The notes below the pieces were generated by a model. The model was given only the letters and a program-made list of their open reading frames with translations, did not search any database and was not told the DNA's origin. From assembly GCA_027532775.1 (NCBI GenBank), contig JAPZTO010000001.1, positions 620,001-684,000 on the forward strand: a DNA stretch of 64,000 nt. Direction: 5' to 3'. This document shows positions 17,870 to 27,785 of this stretch, piece after piece. The position numbers and the translations under genes are program-made. Position 1 is the first letter of the stretch; every line of letters starts with the position of its first letter. Origin of the DNA: Beijerinckiaceae bacterium. Lineage in GTDB: Bacteria; Pseudomonadota; Alphaproteobacteria; Rhizobiales; Beijerinckiaceae.

Positions 17870-18964
17870 TCAGCTCCGGAAATGCTTCGACAGCTTGAGG
17901 CCCTGTGCCTGGTAGTTCGAGGCGAGCCCTGCCCCGTACAGGCGCTTCGGCGGGCCCGCCATGCGCTCGTAAATCAGGCGGCCAACGACCTGCCCGTCTT
18001 CAAGGATGAAGGGCACATCGCGCGACCGCACCTCGAGCACCGCCCGGGCACCGGCACCGCCCGCCGCGGCATGGCCGAAACCGGGATCGAAGAAGCCGGC
18101 ATAATGGACGCGGAATTCACCCATCATCGCGTCAAACGGAACCATTTCCGCCGCATGATCCGGCGGGACATGGACGGCCTCCTTCGAGGCGAGGATATAG
18201 AACTCATCAGGATCGAGCACGAGTTCGCGCCGGTCATGCAGCGAGATCGGCTCCCAGTAATCCTCGACGCGATAGGCACCGATCCGGTCGACATCAATCA
18301 GCCCGGTATGGCGCTTGCCGCGATAGCCGACGAGCGAGGTTCCGCCGAAGCCGGAAAGATCTACCGACAGAACCACCCCGTCCTGGATGAGCGCGGAATC
18401 GCGGTCGACAAGTCGTTCGCGCTGATGGAGAGCCTTCAGCGCGACATCGTCGATCCGCGGTTGGCCGCTGCGGAAGCGCACCTGCGAGAGCCGGCTGCCC
18501 TGCCGGACAAGAACCGGGAAGGTGCGCGGCGAGATTTCGGCATAGATCGGCCCGTCATAGCCCGTCGCGATGACATCGAATGCGGCGGCGCCATCCGTGA
18601 TCACACGGGTGAAGACATCGAGGCGCCCGGTGGAACTCTTCGGATTGGCGGAAGCAGCCAGCCCTTCGGGCAGACGCACGGATTCGAGGATTTCCGCGAC
18701 ATAGACACAGCCGGTCTCCAGCACGGCGCCCTGCGTCAGGTCAATTTCGTGCAGGGCGTAATCGCGGATCCGGCTGGCGACATCGCCTCCATGGCCGGGC
18801 AGGAAACTCGCCCGCATGCGCCAGCAGCGGCGACCGAGGCGCAGGTCGAGGCTTGCGGGCTGCACCTGCCCCGGGGCCAGCGGCTCGGGAATGCGGATAG
18901 CTCCGGCCTCGACGAGGCCCTCGATCATCGCATCCGAATAAATCCCCGGCGCCGGCATGGGCAA
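17870..18964 (-). CDS. dcd: 2'-deoxycytidine 5'-triphosphate deaminase, long form
   Basis: 364 aa, about twice the length of E. coli Dcd, as is usual for the alphaproteobacterial fused-duplicated form. It deaminates dCTP to dUTP for thymidylate synthesis. The first domain contains [10 protein letters not shown] and the catalytic-site region [22 protein letters not shown]; the second begins around residue 180 ([10 protein letters not shown]) and ends near GRLIYERM. Two closely spaced ATGs at the N-terminus make the exact start uncertain by two codons. It is divergent from apaG, across 205 bp in which I see no other gene. Confidence 0.9.
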   Translation of the reverse strand: MPMPAPGIYSDAMIEGLVEAGAIRIPEPLAPGQVQPASLDLRLGRRCWRMRASFLPGHGGDVASRIRDYALHEIDLTQGAVLETGCVYVAEILESVRLPEGLAASANPKSSTGRLDVFTRVITDGAAAFDVIATGYDGPIYAEISPRTFPVLVRQGSRLSQVRFRSGQPRIDDVALKALHQRERLVDRDSALIQDGVVLSVDLSGFGGTSLVGYRGKRHTGLIDVDRIGAYRVEDYWEPISLHDRRELVLDPDEFYILASKEAVHVPPDHAAEMVPFDAMMGEFRVHYAGFFDPGFGHAAAGGAGARAVLEVRSRDVPFILEDGQVVGRLIYERMAGPPKRLYGAGLASNYQAQGLKLSKHFRS

Positions 18965-19169
18965 ACCCGATCTCCCTTGTTCCGGATCTGGCTACAGGAC
19001 GGCCCTCTCCGTGACAAGCTCAGGTGGAACCTGCCGGCGAATGCCCACAAGATCTCCGCAGCTCGTGCCATGCGTCCAGGGCTTGCGGGGCGCCGATTCC
19101 GCCATTGACGGGCGGGATGGCGCTCGGCATGGTCAGGTCCGGTTTCGCGCGGGCAGGATGAGGGGCGCC

Positions 19170-19562
19170 ATGTACCGCAAGAGCACGCGTGGGATCGAGG
19201 TGACCGTCGAGCCGGAATTCTCGCCGGAACGCTCCCGCCGGGAAGTCGGCCAGTTTTTCTGGACCTACGCCATCGAGATCCGAAACCTGTCGACCGAAAC
19301 GGTCCAGCTGCGGGCGCGGCACTGGATCATCACCGATGCCGACGGGCAGGTCCAGCATGTGCGCGGGCTCGGGGTGGTTGGCGAGCAGCCGATCCTGCGG
19401 CCGGGCGATCTTTATCGCTATGCCTCGGGTTGCCCGCTGACGACGTCGCACGGCATCATGGTGGGCACCTACGAGATGGTCTCGGCCAGCGGGGAGCGTT
19501 TCGAGGTCGAGATTCCGGCCTTTTCGCTGGATATGCCGGCGGATCGCCGCGTGCTGAACTGA
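19170..19562 (+). CDS. apaG: ApaG domain protein
   Basis: 130 aa, the full length of ApaG, a single fibronectin-III-like beta domain also known as DUF525. Characteristic stretches are [39 protein letters not shown] and [18 protein letters not shown] (each shorter in the consensus). The E. coli protein was linked to Co2+ resistance and Mg2+ efflux, and the biochemical role remains unclear. The start ATG has AGGGG 4 nt upstream; ATG 19158 is less good. It is convergent with hslO. Confidence 0.93.
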   Translation: MYRKSTRGIEVTVEPEFSPERSRREVGQFFWTYAIEIRNLSTETVQLRARHWIITDADGQVQHVRGLGVVGEQPILRPGDLYRYASGCPLTTSHGIMVGTYEMVSASGERFEVEIPAFSLDMPADRRVLN

Positions 19563-19574
19563 CAGACGGGCCCT

Positions 19575-20537
19575 TCAGAGGGCGAGGCGATACCGGCGGC
19601 TGCAGAACTCGCAGGTCACGGCGATCGCGCCATCCTCCTCACGCATCTCCGCGAGGTCCGAATCCGGGAACTGGGTCAGCGTCTCGCGGATCCGCGCCTC
19701 GGAGCAGCGGCACTGGTCTTCCATGCGGATGGGTTCGGAAACCGAGACACCGCGTTCGTTGAACAGCCGGTAGAGCAGGCGGTCGAGCCCCAGGCCGGGA
19801 TCGACAAGCTCGATATCCTCGGTGGTCTCGACAAGGGCACGCGCCTCGATCCAGGCATCATCTTCCTGCACGACATGCCGGATCGTACCGGCTGGCGCAT
19901 CCCCTGGATCGAGATCGGCCTGCCGCATGCGCTCCGGTGCGGCGGGGAGGAATTGCGCCAGAACGCCGCCGACCCGCCATTGTCGCTGGCCACCGGCCTG
20001 CTGATGCTCGGCCACGGCGATCCGCAAGGCAGTGGGAATCTGCTCGGATTGCCGGAAATACTGCATGGCGGCCGCTTCGAGGCCCTGTCCTTCGAGCGCA
20101 ACAATACCTTGATAGCGGGACTGGAGCGCGATCTGCTCGACAGTGAAGCCGAGATAGCCATGCCCGAGCAGGGTGGCGGCATCCGCGCGCTCGCCCGCCG
20201 CAGCAACCCGTTCGGCATCGAAGCGCGCATAGGCCCGCAGCGATGACGGCGTCCCGAGATCGACAACCAGCAGGGAGACAGCACCATCGGTCTTTGTCTG
20301 GAGCTGGAAGCGTCCGTCAAACTTCAAGGACGAGCCCATCAGCGCTGTCAGCGCGATTGCCTCGGCCAGCAGGCGCTCCACCGCCGGCGGATAGGCATGG
20401 CGGGCCATGATCTCGTCCAGGACCCGGCCAAGCCGGATGGCACGACCGCGCGTATCCAGCGGCTCCACATGGAACGGGAGCACGATGTCATCTGCACCGA
20501 AGATCGAGCCCGAACCCGGGGATGCCTCGACGGCCAT
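19575..20537 (-). CDS. hslO: Redox-regulated chaperonin Hsp33
   Basis: 320 aa. Hsp33 is a cytoplasmic holdase activated when its C-terminal zinc centre is oxidised. The four ligand cysteines are visible as CRC (about residue 272) and CEFC (about 305), the CxC...CxxC signature of the family. The N-terminal core contains LLAEAIALTALMGSSLKFDG. The start at 20537 shares one base with the argF stop (TGATG), so it is translated as the last gene of argD-argF-hslO. This argF-hslO pairing is common in Alphaproteobacteria. Confidence 0.94.
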   Translation of the reverse strand: MAVEASPGSGSIFGADDIVLPFHVEPLDTRGRAIRLGRVLDEIMARHAYPPAVERLLAEAIALTALMGSSLKFDGRFQLQTKTDGAVSLLVVDLGTPSSLRAYARFDAERVAAAGERADAATLLGHGYLGFTVEQIALQSRYQGIVALEGQGLEAAAMQYFRQSEQIPTALRIAVAEHQQAGGQRQWRVGGVLAQFLPAAPERMRQADLDPGDAPAGTIRHVVQEDDAWIEARALVETTEDIELVDPGLGLDRLLYRLFNERGVSVSEPIRMEDQCRCSEARIRETLTQFPDSDLAEMREEDGAIAVTCEFCSRRYRLAL

Positions 20538-21484
20538 CAGGCAAAGCTCTCGCCATAGGCCCAGGCGAGGATGGCCTTCTGGGCATGCAGGCGGTTCTCC
20601 GCCTCGTCGAAGACAACCGATTGCGGCCCGTCCATGACCTCGTCGGTCACTTCCTCGCCGCGCTTGGCCGGCAGGCAATGCATGAAGATGGCCTGCGGGC
20701 CGGCAACCCGCATGAGCTCCGCATTGACCTGGTAGGGCCGGAGCAGGTTGTGCCGCCGACCGGCATCCTTGTCGCCCATCGAGACCCAGCAATCAGCGAC
20801 GACGCAATCGGTTCCCTCAACGGCTTCCTGCGGACTGCGCATGAGCCGCAGGTCGACCTTGTTGGCGCGGGCCCAGTCGACGATATCGGCCTTCGGCTGC
20901 AACTCCTCGGGCGTGGCCACACGCATCGAGAAGCCGAGACGGCCAGCCGCCTCGATCCAGGAGCGCAGGACATTGTTGCTATCGCCGACCCAGGTCACTG
21001 TCCGGCCGGCAATCGGGCCGCGATGCTCCTCGAAGGTGAGGACATCGGCCATGACCTGGCAGGGATGCGAGGTCTTGGTCAGCCCGTTGAGCACCGGGAT
21101 TGTCGCATTTTCCGCCAGCTCCACCAGCTGGCGATGGTCGAGAATGCGGATCATGATGCCATCGACATAGCGTGACAGGACGCGGGCCGTATCGGCAATG
21201 CTCTCGCGCTCGCCAAGCTCGATCTCCTTGCCGGTGACCATGATGCTCTCGCCGCCGAGTTCGCGGATCGCCATGTCGAAGGACATGCGGGTGCGCATCG
21301 AGGGTTGCTCGAAGATCATCGCGATGGATTTGCCCGCCAGCACCCTGTCACCCGGCTGGGGCGTGCGGCGGCGCGCCTTGATGCGGCGCGCCCCGTCAAG
21401 AATGTGGCGGATTTCCTCGGCGCGCAGGTCACCGAGATCGAGGAAATGCCTCTGGGAGGCCGGAAGCGAGAAGGAAGAACTCAT
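20537..21484 (-). CDS. argF: Ornithine carbamoyltransferase
   Basis: 315 aa, anabolic OTCase forming citrulline from ornithine and carbamoyl phosphate in arginine synthesis. The carbamoyl-phosphate loop reads SMRTRMSF (STRT-type, residues ~62-69), the HPCQ motif is SHPCQVMAD near 140, DCWVSMGD binds ornithine and HCLPAKRG is near 270. It lies 24 bp downstream of argD and couples to hslO through TGATG. Confidence 0.96.
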   Translation of the reverse strand: MSSSFSLPASQRHFLDLGDLRAEEIRHILDGARRIKARRRTPQPGDRVLAGKSIAMIFEQPSMRTRMSFDMAIRELGGESIMVTGKEIELGERESIADTARVLSRYVDGIMIRILDHRQLVELAENATIPVLNGLTKTSHPCQVMADVLTFEEHRGPIAGRTVTWVGDSNNVLRSWIEAAGRLGFSMRVATPEELQPKADIVDWARANKVDLRLMRSPQEAVEGTDCVVADCWVSMGDKDAGRRHNLLRPYQVNAELMRVAGPQAIFMHCLPAKRGEEVTDEVMDGPQSVVFDEAENRLHAQKAILAWAYGESFA

Positions 21485-21508
21485 CTGTATCGCACCAGTT
21501 CGGATCGT

Positions 21509-22762
21509 TCAGCTGGCCTTGGCCGGGGCCTGCGCCGCCCGAAGGGCCGCACAGGTGGCATCAAGCCGGCGATAGGCTTCCTGGATCTCCGGCTCACCGA
21601 TGATCAGCGGCGGCAGCAGCCGGACGACATTGTCGCCCGCGCCGACGGTGAGGATGCCCTGTTCGCGGCCCTCGGCCACGAAAGCCGTATTCGGAACGCG
21701 CATCTTCAGCCCGATCAGGAGGCCGGAACCGCGCACTTCCTCGACGACATCCGGATACTGATCCTTCAGCTCGGCGAGGCGCTGCGCGAAATCCCGGGCG
21801 GTCTCGCGGACCTTCTCGAGGAAATCGGGATCGGAGACGACATCGAGCACAGCATTGCCGACCGCCATGGCAAGCGGGTTGCCGCCATAGGTCGAGCCAT
21901 GGGTGCCGGCCACCATGCCCTTGGCAGCTTCCTCGGTGGCGAGGCAGGCTCCGAGCGGGAAACCGCCGCCGATGCCCTTGGCAATCGCCATGATGTCCGG
22001 GCGGATGCCCGACCATTCATGCGCGAAGAGCTTGCCCGTCCGCCCGACGCCGCTCTGCACCTCGTCGAGGACCAGCAGCAGGCCGTGCTTGTCGCAAAGC
22101 TCGCGCAGGCCCCGGAGGCATTGCGGTGGAACCGGGCGCAACCCGCCCTCGCCCTGGACAGGCTCGATCAGGATCGCGCCAGTATCCGGGCCGATCGCGG
22201 CTTCGAGCGCCGCATGATCGCCGAAGGGCACCTGGTCGAACCCCTCGACCTTGGGGCCGAAGCCATCGAGATATTTCTGCTGACCGCCTGCCGCGATGGT
22301 CGCGAGGGTGCGGCCATGGAAGGCGCCCTCGAAGGTGATGATGCGGTAGCGGTTGGGCTGTCCGTTGGCCGAATGGTACTTCCGCGCAGTCTTGATGGCG
22401 CATTCCAGCGCTTCCGCACCGGAATTCGTGAAGAAGACGCGGTCCGCGAAGGTCAGCGCGCAGAGGCGCTCGGCCAGCCGCTCGCCTTCCGGGATCTTGT
22501 AGATGTTCGAGACATGCCAGAGCTTCTGCGCCTGCCCGACCAGCGCCGAGACGAGATGCGGGTGCGAATGGCCGAGCACGTTCACGGCAATGCCGCTGCC
22601 GAAATCAAGATATTTCCGGCCGTCGGGCGTGAAGAGCCAGGCGCCTTCGCCCCGCTCGAATTCAAGGGCGGCGCGGGCATAGGTCGGCATCAGGCTGGAG
22701 GTGGCCGATCGCCCAGCGCGGGCCGGGAGATGTGCGGCTTCGCTCTTGGACGTCATGCTCAT
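21509..22762 (-). CDS. argD: Acetylornithine aminotransferase
   Basis: 417 aa class III PLP aminotransferase producing N-acetylornithine (and probably succinyl-diaminopimelate). Visible are [31 protein letters not shown] for the phosphate cup, and [13 protein letters not shown]. The PLP site is [15 protein letters not shown], followed by [14 protein letters not shown] with the Schiff-base lysine. First gene of argD-argF-hslO. SD GGAGG stands 6 nt before ATG 22762, and a second ATG lies two codons on. The ~110 bp leader holds a terminator-like hairpin and an upstream reading frame. Confidence 0.95.
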   Translation of the reverse strand: MSMTSKSEAAHLPARAGRSATSSLMPTYARAALEFERGEGAWLFTPDGRKYLDFGSGIAVNVLGHSHPHLVSALVGQAQKLWHVSNIYKIPEGERLAERLCALTFADRVFFTNSGAEALECAIKTARKYHSANGQPNRYRIITFEGAFHGRTLATIAAGGQQKYLDGFGPKVEGFDQVPFGDHAALEAAIGPDTGAILIEPVQGEGGLRPVPPQCLRGLRELCDKHGLLLVLDEVQSGVGRTGKLFAHEWSGIRPDIMAIAKGIGGGFPLGACLATEEAAKGMVAGTHGSTYGGNPLAMAVGNAVLDVVSDPDFLEKVRETARDFAQRLAELKDQYPDVVEEVRGSGLLIGLKMRVPNTAFVAEGREQGILTVGAGDNVVRLLPPLIIGEPEIQEAYRRLDATCAALRAAQAPAKAS

Positions 22763-22771
22763 GATACCCTC

Positions 22772-22873
22772 CTACCGGGTTGGGCCTGCCGGCTGACCGG
22801 ATGTCCCGATCCGCGGCCGGCCATTGACGAAAATCCTCGCCAAAAAAGAAGGCCGCCTCGAACCGGGCGGCAT
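22772..22873 (-). CDS. Possible 33-aa leader peptide upstream of argD
   Basis: An ATG at 22873 opens a 33-codon frame whose TAG stop overlaps the argD Shine-Dalgarno (TAGGAGG). Six of its residues are arginine. It starts about where transcription from a TTGACT / GCAAAG promoter (22904-22909 and 22881-22886, 17-bp spacing) would begin, so it would be nearly leaderless. There is no SD of its own. In GC-rich DNA such frames arise by chance, so this is a candidate only. Confidence 0.25.
   Translation of the reverse strand: MPPGSRRPSFLARIFVNGRPRIGTSGQPAGPTR
22842..22871 (-). terminator. Terminator-like hairpin in the argD leader
   Basis: On the minus strand GCCGCC-N8-GGCGGC is followed within 4 nt by TTTTTT. 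It lies 80-110 nt upstream of the argD start and inside the candidate leader frame, so it could act as an attenuator. Alternatively it is a terminator for an upstream minus-strand transcript, but none is evident. The rest of the 434-bp argD-gcrA interval (22763-23196) shows only promoters and GANTC sites. Confidence 0.45.
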
Positions 22874-23196
22874 GGTGTTTCTTTGCGAGAGAACCGTCGA
22901 AAAGTCAATAATTCACGCAGCCGCCACAGTTGTGACTCACGGTCGGCATGGTAAGGCGCGCCTGATTATGCCTGTTGAAAACGGGTGCTGTTGCCGTGTC
23001 GACTCTCAACCTTGGACGCAGCTTCGGCTAGTGTCGCGAGCAGAGACAAGGTGTCGGCAAGCAACAGGCGTCGACACAGCGTGGGGTCTCGGGTCAGGCA
23101 TTCCCCCTCCGGAAGTTCCGGTTGGTTGCTCGCCTTTTCGCGAGCCACGGTGAGGGATTCCGCCGGAGCACCGCACAGGAAGGCGAGGAGGCAACG

Positions 23197-23676
23197 ATGT
23201 CGTGGGACGACAACCGCATCGAACAGTTGAAGAAACTGTGGAGCGAAGGGTTGAGCGCCAGCCAGATTGCAGCGGAGCTGGGCGGTGTCACCCGCAATGC
23301 GGTGATCGGCAAGGTGCACAGGCTCGGCCTTTCCGGCCGTGCCAAAGCCAAGCCGGCCAGCGTGGCGCGCCCGCGCAAGGTAGTGAAGGCCGCCGCCCGC
23401 ACTGCAACCATTTCCGTCCGGGGCAATCTCGCCGTGGTCGAGATGATGGATGCCGTAGCCGAAGCGGCGCCGGTGCGGGACAATGTCGTGATCCCTATTT
23501 CCCGGCGGATCTCGATCATGGAATTGCGCGAAGGCCTGTGTCGCTGGCCGATCGGCGATCCTCTCCAGGCTGATTTCGTCTATTGCGGCGCCGATTGCGG
23601 CGCGGGGCGGACCTATTGCGAGGCGCATGCCCGGGTTGCCTTCCAGCCCCAGGGGGATCGCCGCCGGGGCGGCTGA
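23197..23676 (+). CDS. gcrA: Cell-cycle regulator GcrA
   Basis: 159 aa. GcrA binds RNA polymerase sigma-70 region 2 and activates promoters carrying CcrM-methylated GANTC sites; it is restricted to Alphaproteobacteria. The N-terminal helix-turn-helix reads MSWDDNRIEQLKKLWSEGLS and SASQIAAELGGVTRNAVIGK, followed by VHRLGLSGRAK. The C-terminal sigma-interacting part contains LREGLCRWPIGDP and paired cysteines (CGADCG, YCEAH). The ATG at 23197 has GGAGG upstream. Three GANTC sites (22934, 23001, 23156) precede it. Confidence 0.95.
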   Translation: MSWDDNRIEQLKKLWSEGLSASQIAAELGGVTRNAVIGKVHRLGLSGRAKAKPASVARPRKVVKAAARTATISVRGNLAVVEMMDAVAEAAPVRDNVVIPISRRISIMELREGLCRWPIGDPLQADFVYCGADCGAGRTYCEAHARVAFQPQGDRRRGG

Positions 23677-23703
23677 GCTCTCTCCGATACCGGAACTCGA
23701 CAG

Positions 23704-23723
23704 GGGGCGGAAACGCCCCTTTT
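23704..23723 (+). terminator. Intrinsic terminator of gcrA
   Basis: 6-bp GC stem GGGGCG / CGCCCC with a GAAA (GNRA) tetraloop followed by TTTT, 28 bp after the gcrA stop and before the convergent phoB stop. Confidence 0.85.
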
Positions 23724-23744
23724 CTGCGCCGGGGCGAGGCTGTC

Positions 23745-24446
23745 TCAGGCCTTGCGGCCGAAGGTCTCGTCAAACGCGTAGCCGGCGCCACGCACAGTCC
23801 GGATCGGATCGGCCTGGCCGCGCCGGTTGAGCACCTTCCGCAGCCGGCCGACATGGACATCGACCGTGCGCTCGTCGACATAGACGTCCTGCCCCCAGAC
23901 GGAATCAAGCAGGTGGTCCCGCGCGAAAACCCGGCCCGGACTCTTCATCAGGAATTCCAGCAGCCGGAACTCGGTCGGCCCCAGATGCAATTCGCGCTCG
24001 GCACGGCGGACACGCTTGGTCACCCGGTCGAGTTCGATATCGCCGATGGCAAGGCGATGGGCCACATGCTCGGGCTTGACCCGGCGAAGCAGGGCATGGA
24101 CCCGCGCGACCAGTTCGGGAACCGAGAAGGGCTTGACCACGTAATCATCGGCACCCTGGCTGAGGCCACGGATCCGTTCGGATTCCTCGCCGCGCGCCGT
24201 CAGCATGATGACGGGCAGGCGTGCGGTTTCGGGCCGCGCCCGCAGGCGCCGGCAGATCTCGATGCCCGACAGGGCCGGCAGCATCCAATCCAGGATCAGC
24301 AGGTCCGGCACGGATTCCTTGAGGCGGAGATCCGCCTCGTCGCCGCGGGCCACATGATCGACCTCGTAACCCTCTGCGGTCAGGTTGTAGCGCAGCAGGA
24401 TGGCCAAAGCCTCCTCGTCTTCCACAACCATGATGCGCGGTGCCAT
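23745..24446 (-). CDS. phoB: Phosphate regulon response regulator PhoB
   Basis: 233 aa OmpR-family regulator. The receiver domain carries VVEDEEALA, the phosphorylated aspartate in LLILDWMLPALSG (about residue 53) and the TARGEE / KPFSVPEL signature. The winged helix is at the C-terminus (LGPTEFRLLEFLMKSPG, RTVDVHVGRLRKVL, VRGAGYAF). I use ATG 24446; an in-frame non-ATG start at 24479 would add 11 residues. It is the last gene of phoR - pstSCAB - phoU - phoB. Confidence 0.95.
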   Translation of the reverse strand: MAPRIMVVEDEEALAILLRYNLTAEGYEVDHVARGDEADLRLKESVPDLLILDWMLPALSGIEICRRLRARPETARLPVIMLTARGEESERIRGLSQGADDYVVKPFSVPELVARVHALLRRVKPEHVAHRLAIGDIELDRVTKRVRRAERELHLGPTEFRLLEFLMKSPGRVFARDHLLDSVWGQDVYVDERTVDVHVGRLRKVLNRRGQADPIRTVRGAGYAFDETFGRKA

Positions 24447-24453
24447 GACGGCC

Positions 24454-25167
24454 TCACTTGCCCGGTGCGGAAACCGCAAAGACCGAGGATTCGCCCTTCG
24501 GGCGCGGTCCGCTCAGTTGCTGCCCCGTCTCGATGAAATAGACCGTCTCGGCGATGTTGGTGGCATGGTCGCCGGCGCGCTCGATGTTCTTCGCGATAAA
24601 GAGCAGATGGGTCGAGAACGTGATGGATCGCGGATCTTCCATCATATAGGTCAGCAATTCGCGGAACAGCGAATTGTTGAGCTGGTCCACCTCACCGTCA
24701 TGCAGCCAGACATGGCGGGCAAGGTCGGCACTCTTCTGCGCGAAACTGTCGAGCACGGCCTTCACCTGGCCGAGGACCAGATGGGACATGTGCTGGATGC
24801 CGGCCAGTGACCGCGTACCGAGGAAGCGGTCTTCCATCACGGTCACGCGCTTGGCGATATTCTTCATCAGGTCGCCGACTCGCTCGATATCGGAAGCGAT
24901 GCGGATCGTGCCCATGATATGGCGGAGATCGTTTGCCATCGGCTGGCGCTTGGCGATGACGAGAACAGCGAGTTCCTCGATCTCGTTCTGCAACGCATCA
25001 AGCTGGCCATCCCGCTCGATGACGCTCCGGGCCTTGCCCACATCGTGGCGCGCCAGTGCATCAATGGCATCTGTCAGCATGGCCTCGGCAATGCCGCCCA
25101 TCTGGTTGATTTTGACGGAAAGAGCGCCGAGCTCCTCGTCATAGGCCCTCACGATATGCTGGGTCAT
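24454..25167 (-). CDS. phoU: Phosphate signalling regulator PhoU
   Basis: 237 aa with two PhoU three-helix repeats. Each holds a metal-binding E/D-x3-D signature: IASDIERVGDLMKNIAKR near residue 85 and IAKNIERAGDHATNIAETVYF near 190. PhoU relays phosphate status between the Pst transporter and PhoR and limits uptake. It lies 26 bp after pstB and 7 bp before phoB. Confidence 0.96.
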   Translation of the reverse strand: MTQHIVRAYDEELGALSVKINQMGGIAEAMLTDAIDALARHDVGKARSVIERDGQLDALQNEIEELAVLVIAKRQPMANDLRHIMGTIRIASDIERVGDLMKNIAKRVTVMEDRFLGTRSLAGIQHMSHLVLGQVKAVLDSFAQKSADLARHVWLHDGEVDQLNNSLFRELLTYMMEDPRSITFSTHLLFIAKNIERAGDHATNIAETVYFIETGQQLSGPRPKGESSVFAVSAPGK

Positions 25168-25193
25168 TGTGTGCTTTCCATCTCGCCGCAGGA

Positions 25194-26006
<813 letters not shown>

Positions 26007-26036
26007 CGACTCTTTCCTTGTTTACGCCGCGCGCGA

Positions 26037-27785
26037 TTACCAGCGGCGCTCGAAGCGACGCCGCAGGAGAATGGCCGCGCCATTCATGACGAAGAGAAAC
26101 CCCAGCAGGACCAGGATTGCCCCGGCGGTCTTTGCCTGGAAGGCGACTTCGGGCAGGTCCGACCAGAGATAGATCTGGACCGGCAGCACCGTCCCGGGGT
26201 CGGTGATCGCCTGCGGGATATCGACGATGAAGGCCACCATCCCGATCATGAGCAACGGCGCGGTCTCGCCGAGGGCATGCGCCATGCCGATGATCGTGCC
26301 AGTCATGATGCCGGGCATGGCCAGCGGCAGGACGTGATGGAAGATCGCCTGCTGGTGCGAGGCGCCCACGCCAAGTGCCGCTTCCTTGATCGAGGGCGGC
26401 ACGGCTTTCAGCGCCGCGCGGCTGGCGATGATGATGGTCGGCAGGACGAGGAGGGCCAGGACAAGCCCGCCGACCAGCGGTGCCGAGCGCGGCAGGCCGA
26501 AGAAATTCAGGAACATCGCAAGGCCGAGCAGCCCGAAGACGATCGACGGGACGGCTGCGAGATTGTTGATATTGACCTCGAGAATATCGGTAAAGCGGTT
26601 CTTCGGGGCGAATTCCTCAAGATAGACCGCGGCACCGACACCAAGCGGCAGGCAGACGATCAGCGTGACCAGCAGGGTCAGGGCCGAACCGATCAGCGCC
26701 CCCCGGATGCCGGCCAGTTCGGGCTCGCGGCTGTCACCGCTGGAGAAGAAGCGGGTGGCAAAGGCCTTCTCGATGGCACCGCGGGCATTCAGCGTTTCAA
26801 GCCAGGAAATGTCGGCATCGCTGGCCTTCCGGTTGCTTTCCGGCGTGGCGAAGGTCGCGACTGTCCAGGATTCGAGGCGGGCGATCTCGCGCTGCGGCGC
26901 CACCAGCAGGAACCCCTTGGCCGAGCCGGGCCCGATCTCCTGAAGCCGGATCGCAGCGCCCTCGGCCCGGATGATCCGGCTGGGCATGGCGGAGAAATCG
27001 ATCGTCTCCGCGCTGCCGGCATCGCCGGCACGGCGCCGGAGTTCCGCAACCTTCTGGGTGAGTTCGATCCGCCTGGCGTCCAGCGCCGCATTGTTGCCGC
27101 CCTGCTGGGATGCCGGGAGGCGCGCCAGCTCTGCGCCGACGCGTTCCGCATCCTGCATCAACCCGGCCTTCACATCCGCCAGGATGGCAGCGAAAGGCTG
27201 GCCGGAACCGTTCAGTTCGACCTCGCGGCCATTGACCTTCACATCGAGCGCACCGGCTCCGGCTACGGCGGAGATCCGGGTGGACAGCCCCTTGAAATGG
27301 AGGTCGGCATCATCGGAAAGGAGAACCGGGAAGCGGACCTTCTGGCCGATCAGTGCGGGATCACGGATGACGGCCGCGCGCAGGTCATCGGCGGCACCGC
27401 TTGAGACCAGCGCCTCGAGCCGACGGCGTTCGGCACGCTGGGTCACTTCGGGAAAGTTGGCCCGCCAGGCGTCCATGACGATCTTGTTGTAATCGGCATT
27501 CCGGAGAACATCGATTTCCCGGCGCCCCGTCGGATCAATCAGGCTGGCATCGAGATCCAGCGTCAGGACGACGCGATGCTCGAAGAAGGCCGGCATGCCC
27601 TTCCGCACGATATCGGCGAGAAGCACGAAGACGAAGGCGCCCGCGAAAAGCACGGCCAGCAGGCCATACAGCTTGAAGCGCGCCTCGGTCTTGTAGCGCC
27701 GCTTGACGCGGGCCTGAGCCTCGTCCGAGCCGTAATCGAAGGTGCGGATGCCCGTCTCGGGCGGAGCCATCGAGGTGTCAGTCAT
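26037..27785 (-). CDS. pstA: Phosphate ABC transporter permease PstA, long form
   Basis: 582 aa. The last ~290 residues are the PstA permease with six membrane segments and the EAA-type loop ALGVGASHQQAIFHHVLP. The first ~290 residues carry one membrane segment (FKLYGLLAVLFAGAFVFVLLADIV) and a large periplasmic DUF3333-type domain, the form usual in Alphaproteobacteria and about twice the E. coli length. It overlaps pstC by 8 bp, showing translational coupling. Confidence 0.94.
   Translation of the reverse strand: MTDTSMAPPETGIRTFDYGSDEAQARVKRRYKTEARFKLYGLLAVLFAGAFVFVLLADIVRKGMPAFFEHRVVLTLDLDASLIDPTGRREIDVLRNADYNKIVMDAWRANFPEVTQRAERRRLEALVSSGAADDLRAAVIRDPALIGQKVRFPVLLSDDADLHFKGLSTRISAVAGAGALDVKVNGREVELNGSGQPFAAILADVKAGLMQDAERVGAELARLPASQQGGNNAALDARRIELTQKVAELRRRAGDAGSAETIDFSAMPSRIIRAEGAAIRLQEIGPGSAKGFLLVAPQREIARLESWTVATFATPESNRKASDADISWLETLNARGAIEKAFATRFFSSGDSREPELAGIRGALIGSALTLLVTLIVCLPLGVGAAVYLEEFAPKNRFTDILEVNINNLAAVPSIVFGLLGLAMFLNFFGLPRSAPLVGGLVLALLVLPTIIIASRAALKAVPPSIKEAALGVGASHQQAIFHHVLPLAMPGIMTGTIIGMAHALGETAPLLMIGMVAFIVDIPQAITDPGTVLPVQIYLWSDLPEVAFQAKTAGAILVLLGFLFVMNGAAILLRRRFERRW

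Noticed and set aside
22842-22871. Reading the argD-leader hairpin as a plus-strand terminator
   Set aside because: On the plus strand it is followed by ATGGTGTTTC and no continuous T run, and no plus-strand gene ends upstream of it; the T6 tract is on the minus strand.
21305-22954. 549-codon plus-strand frame opposite argF and argD
   Set aside because: No domain signature; argD and argF motifs are intact on the minus strand.
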